Source of the DNA: Drosophila miranda | Lineage: Eukaryota; Arthropoda; Insecta; Diptera; Drosophilidae | Length of the DNA: 64,000 nucleotides | Reading direction: 5' to 3' | NCBI RefSeq assembly: GCF_003369915.1 | Contig: NC_046674.1 | Coordinates: 4,774,001-4,838,000 of the forward strand | Shown here: in pieces, positions 60,130 through 64,000 of the stretch | Layout: every line of letters starts with the position of its first letter | Numbering within the stretch: position 1 is the stretch's first letter | Notes under the pieces: generated by a model | Databases searched by the model: none | Told to the model about the DNA's origin: nothing | Seen by the model: only the letters and a program-made list of their open reading frames with translations | Made by a program: the position numbers and the translations under genes

Positions 60130-60610
60130 GCTGTCTTATGTACCATTGAAAACAAGCGGGAACATTGTGAGTTGCTGCTGCGACCGCAACTCTACATCTA
60201 CATATGTATACCCGATGGCCATTCAGTATGGCCCCGTCCGCCAATCCTTCGTTTTTGGTTTTCTAGGAGGGCGGTTTTTGGTTTTTGGGGGCGGAAAAGG
60301 GCGTGTCAAAATTGTGATATCACAGGAGTCTGTCTATAAAATTGGCTTGCTCTACTTCTTATAGTCTCTGAGATCTAGGCGCTGGATCGGGACGGACACC
60401 CAGACATGGCTATGGCTATATCCTTAGTTGATCGTAGAAAAATGAGCACAACTTGATCAAGGGTGATGTAGATAGCCTTCATGATTCCTATTAGATTCAC
60501 TAGAAACTATATACCGCCACTTGAAAGATGCAGTCATTGCATATCAACGTCCAGAATGAGGAAATCGATTCGGCTATTGATGCTGATTAAGACTATAAAT
60601 ACTTTATGGG
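59542..60610. other. Unrelated DNA between tRNA copies 2 and 3, with a dispersed repeat
   Basis: About 1.1 kb that interrupts the tRNA-flank repeat order. It contains copy 2 of the dispersed repeat (59845-60040, related to 27640-27835) and a CT array (60091-60129). No gene is visible. Confidence 0.6.
59845..60040 (+). mobile_element. Dispersed repeat, copy 2 (related to 27640-27835)
   Basis: Same orientation and word order as the first copy: TATCTCCTATGAGAGAGATG, GAAGTTTTTCATCAAAG, TCTAACATAATGAAAT, CCCAATCTCGG, CCAGAATTTGGTAACGCAACG, CCGCGG. It is diverged and noncoding, probably a remnant of a non-autonomous transposable element. Confidence 0.55.
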
Positions 60611-60746
60611 GTCGAAAACGCTTCCTTCAAATTAAGCAACGATCATTAAAATAAAACACAATCGCCAGATTACTACAAAATTTATCTTTTAAAGTATTAA
60701 CCATTAATCTAAACAACTTTCTTTGGGAAAAAGGTGCAAAAAAACT

Positions 60747-60830
60747 TGTCAGAAGTGGGATTCGAACCCACGCCTACAGAAGTAGACTGCGACCTGAACG
60801 CAGCGCCTTAGACCACTCGGCCATCCTGAC
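60747..60830 (-). tRNA. tRNA-Leu (anticodon CAG), copy 3
   Basis: Identical to copy 1. A T7 terminator lies in the 3' flank. The 5' flank (plus 60831-60900) closely matches that of copy 1 (59273-59340), including GTTGAAACAACGAGAGTCAG. Confidence 0.97.
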
Positions 60831-61016
60831 TGTTGAAACAACGAGAGTCAGGACCTCTACTCGCCCAATCAAGTTAAAGAGTATTTTTAGAGAGTTCAAA
60901 TCAAGCTACGATCATTTAAATAAAACATAATCGCCAGATTTACTACAGATTTTATCCTATAAAGTATTAACCATTAATCTAAACAACTTTCTTTGGGAAA
61001 AAGGTGCAAAAAAACA

Positions 61017-61100
61017 TGTCAGAAGTGGGATTCGAACCCACGCCTACAGAAGTAGACTGCGACCTGAACGCAGCGCCTTAGACCACTCGGCCATCCTGAC
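61017..61100 (-). tRNA. tRNA-Leu (anticodon CAG), copy 4
   Basis: Identical to copy 1. A T7 terminator is in the 3' flank. The 5' flank (beyond 61100) is unlike the other copies, so this is the upstream edge of the array. Confidence 0.97.
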
Positions 61101-64000
61101 TCTTGTGGCTGCCACAGGCGGCGAGGGGGCCAAAGCGGTTCTATGGAATGGTACCTCTCGATGGACATACGCCTTGTATTACACATGTAGGCCCAATCAC
61201 ACTTAACACTTAACACTTTGAACCTGCTGCCCACACACCACCCCAGGCCGGCGAACAATTCCAGATGAAATATTATAAATGGCGCCCCAGAGGCAAAGAC
61301 AAATTGCCGCTCGGCGGCGCGTCACGGAAAGGTGTGTACTGACAGGGGCAGACAGTTCGACAAGACACGGATTGTGTTTTGTACCTGAGAAATCAACATG
61401 CAGCCGATGGAAATGATAATAAAAAGCAGGCAGAAATCAGGTCAACGTCATACATCACACGGTGCAGATTGGCAAGTGTCACTTTTTTTATATATTCCCA
61501 TTTATTATGCAAGAAATGACAGTTGCCTAAATTGTAATATTCATTGGCCTACAGGAGAGCAGCGGCAGCGGCAGCGGCAGCGGAAGGGCGAGAGATCGCC
61601 TCGAATAGAGACGTTCGCCAAGCCTCCAGAGCTCTGGAGTAATTAAGTTATGCGAGAGTGCACGAGACTACGAATTTTGGGCCTACTACTCGCAGGTCTG
61701 GTAAATGTCAACCAGCCGGAGCTTGCCACAGCCTGACATTTCACACGCAGCTGCAGCAGCAGTAGCAGTCGGTGCGGTTGGGTATACCCCGGTGCTGGGG
61801 GAGTGTCAAGGGTATATGGTGTTCGAGCGGATGAATGCGACAGGCAGGGGGATAACATGGGGGCTATCCTGCACTAGTCCGTACTGCGTACTGTCAAGTG
61901 TGAGCGAATACATATACATAGATGATTTTATGGATCGTTTTAGCGGGTATTCCATAGTCTTAATCCCCCAGCATATCTTTACGACTTGCTGCTGCCGCTG
62001 CTGTTATTGGTCTCACGCACTTTCAATGCATTTCAATTAGCCCGGGCCGCTCCACTTTGACTTTGAGCCTGTGACTGCGCGTTTGGATATATTTTCCATT
62101 TTTATAGACCGTTCGCGATGGCAGACACTTGATAGGCATTTGTATATGTTAATCGGGTGTCCGTCGGGCTGTACGGCAATTGCGGACCGACCTGACAGCC
62201 AAAGTTAATTAAAGTTTACGCTTTTAACCAGCCCAGCAGCCAAGCAGCTAAAGCAGCCAAGCAGCATGCATAATTCCCATTAATTTGCTCGTTAAACTCT
62301 CGAGTGTGTGGAGACCGAGACAGAGACAGAGACAGAAACGGAGACGGAGACCCCTTCAATGACTACCTCAATCCGACAGCAATTGCTTCGAAGTAGGGAC
62401 AATCGCAATCGCCATAGCATTCATTATGATTAATGATCTCTGAGTGAGCAGAATGGTTTCAGAAAGGCCTCTGAGTGAGCATAACCACACACACCGAACA
62501 CACACAGCACAACACACAACCAGAGTGACCCACAAAGGCGACACATTTTCCAATGTTCCAAGAGTTTTCCGCTCGAAAATAGAATTAGCAAATTGCCCGA
62601 ATGTCAATCAAGAGTGATCAATCAAAATTTGTGCTACTGTCAACTCTATCACCATACAAATAGTATAAATAACCCCCAGAGGCAGCAATGAGCAGTGCAG
62701 CAGTGCAGCGGTGGGGCAGCAGCGGAGGAGCGGAGGAGCGGTTGCAACTGCAACAACAGTTGGGTGCAGCTCCAAACATTTAACTGGAGGTTGTAAATTA
62801 CCATAACAATTCTGGGGGGAAATATGTGGGTCAACAATGGAGCACAGAACCATGGAACCATAGAGAACACCCCAACAATACAACATAGTAGAACCCCCCA
62901 ATGATACACACGCGTACATGTGTCAGTGGAGTTCCTAGCATACTCACAAAAGGTTATGCATCGAGTGGGCAGGGGACGGGCTCGGATGGGTCAATCGTGG
63001 GGTCAATGCAAATGGAGTTGGGATTAACAGCACAGCCCGCATGAATGCTAAGAGAGAGACTACCTTGAATCCATCTTAGTGCCAGCAAGCGACTAATGAA
63101 GTTATTGTCTAATTGTCAAAGATTAAGTCAATGTTAATTCTGAGTCCAAAACTCAAAGAGGTTTAAATCTGTTAGCTTAGATTATCATAAATGATATATT
63201 GATATACCATAACAATTAACAGCTAAAATATCATAATTATGGAGGAAAATTCTTCTATAAAACTGTTGAAAGAGATATTTCCACCACAATCATATTTACA
63301 ACAGTAAATTTCCATATATTCCTCTCAGGACTCCTTTCTTACGATCAACTCGGAAAGTTCGAATGATTTCTATGATAAATTGTACAATACTTCAAGGGTA
63401 GGTTGTTCTTACGCTAATCCATCACTAACCACTGAGCATTGAACGATAAAACTCAATGGAAAACCTAAGGTACTAAGCACACTTATACAATTCCTCGCCC
63501 GAATTGTCTATTGCAGTTTCCAATCTTTCTTCCAGTCGAAAACCATTCAAAACCCACCAGAGACTCCGCCCAAAATCGAGTTCAATTAATTTTCGATTTA
63601 TCAATATTTCCCCATAACCAGAGTCAATGCTCCTTTTCAAGTTCAAAGTCAGATCGGAGAACACTTCAAAGTATACCCCCCCCCCCCCCCCCTCCCACCG
63701 CAAAAAAAAGCAAAGCCAAAAAGAGACTTGGTCCGAAACAAACTGCAGACAGACCTCTTCGACTGCCACTTGGTCGAGCATTAATCAATTCGTATTCTCT
63801 CCATCCAATATTTTTTGGATCTTTTTCGAATATTTTTGTAGTATATTATGTCGCGACATTTATGCCAAATTTGTACAAAAGTTAATTAACAGGTTTCATT
63901 GTTATTTGAGTGTTTTTGCGGCTTTTTTGTGTGTGTTTCCCTTTCGTATTTCGGGTTTTATGGAAAAAATACTATGGGGGCGTATACGTTATTAGGGGGA
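61101..64000. other. Noncoding right end, no gene recognised
   Basis: Contents: GCGGCA repeat (61562-61586), GCAGCA triplets (61749-61768), CAGCCAAGCAGC repeats (62230-62265), GAGACA repeats (62311-62350), poly(C) near 63677-63692, and AT-rich DNA after 63100. No exon-like frame with a known domain is present. Confidence 0.55.

Larger units (their letters stand above)
59189..61100. repeat. Tandemly duplicated tRNA-Leu units
   Basis: The spacer before each tRNA (plus orientation) carries the same phrases: ACGATCATTTAAATAAAACA, CGCCAGATT, AAGTATTAACCATTAAT, TTTCTTTGGGAAAAAGGTGCAAAAAA. Starts of copies 1 and 2, and of copies 3 and 4, are 269 and 270 bp apart. A further spacer copy precedes copy 3 (about 60612-60746). 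Confidence 0.85.

Noticed and set aside
61019-61258. Minus-strand frame overlapping tRNA copy 4
   Set aside because: It translates the tRNA gene itself and its flank.

Overview
The window looks like Drosophila nuclear DNA from Muller element D (the D. melanogaster 3L equivalent). Support comes from a bab2 BTB exon, a neuronal-type tryptophan hydroxylase (Trhn) and the JIP1 homologue Aplip1 lying close together, from short introns of about 50-90 nt with CTAAT-like branch sites, from AATAAA poly(A) signals, and from very abundant simple repeats. The density of microsatellites, poly(G)/poly(C) runs and degenerate dispersed repeats suggests a non-melanogaster species, possibly obscura group; that is inference. 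No prokaryotic features (operons, CRISPR, riboswitches) are present.

Layout. Positions 1-18502 are the left part of a very large bab2 intron and hold only regulatory-looking DNA and repeats. The large first coding exon of bab2 (minus strand) is 18503-20428; its 5' leader continues to a splice acceptor at 20547. A CAA-rich, 5'UTR-like stretch with an initiator-like motif near 24060 is my candidate bab2 promoter. From about 24 to 41.9 kb I see no protein gene: this is bab2 upstream DNA with microsatellites, an AT-rich repeat block (27.3-28.5 kb) and a minisatellite (40.4-40.8 kb).

The right third is gene-rich: a small SR-rich gene (+, 41916-42478) converging on Trhn (-, 42767-44894, seven coding exons); a decayed LINE fragment (-, about 47.4-48.0 kb); Aplip1 (+, 48765-50624, five coding exons); an unrecognised 189-aa gene (-, 52267-52895) whose upstream region is tandemly duplicated; a THAP plus BESS-like gene (-, 54483-57115, three coding exons); and four identical tRNA-Leu(CAG) genes (-, 59189-61100) in duplicated units split by about 1.2 kb of other sequence.

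The genes are not one pathway. bab2 is a developmental transcription factor, Trhn makes the serotonin precursor 5-hydroxytryptophan in neurons, Aplip1 is a kinesin/JNK scaffold in axons, the THAP/BESS protein is a probable DNA-binding regulator, and the tRNAs are translation housekeeping. I found no convincing new multi-gene system. The best leads are the duplicated promoter, the tandem splice-donor-like repeat in the bab2 leader region, the paired dispersed repeats, a family of short CACTG...AAAAA inverted-repeat elements, and the start ambiguity of the small SR-rich gene.
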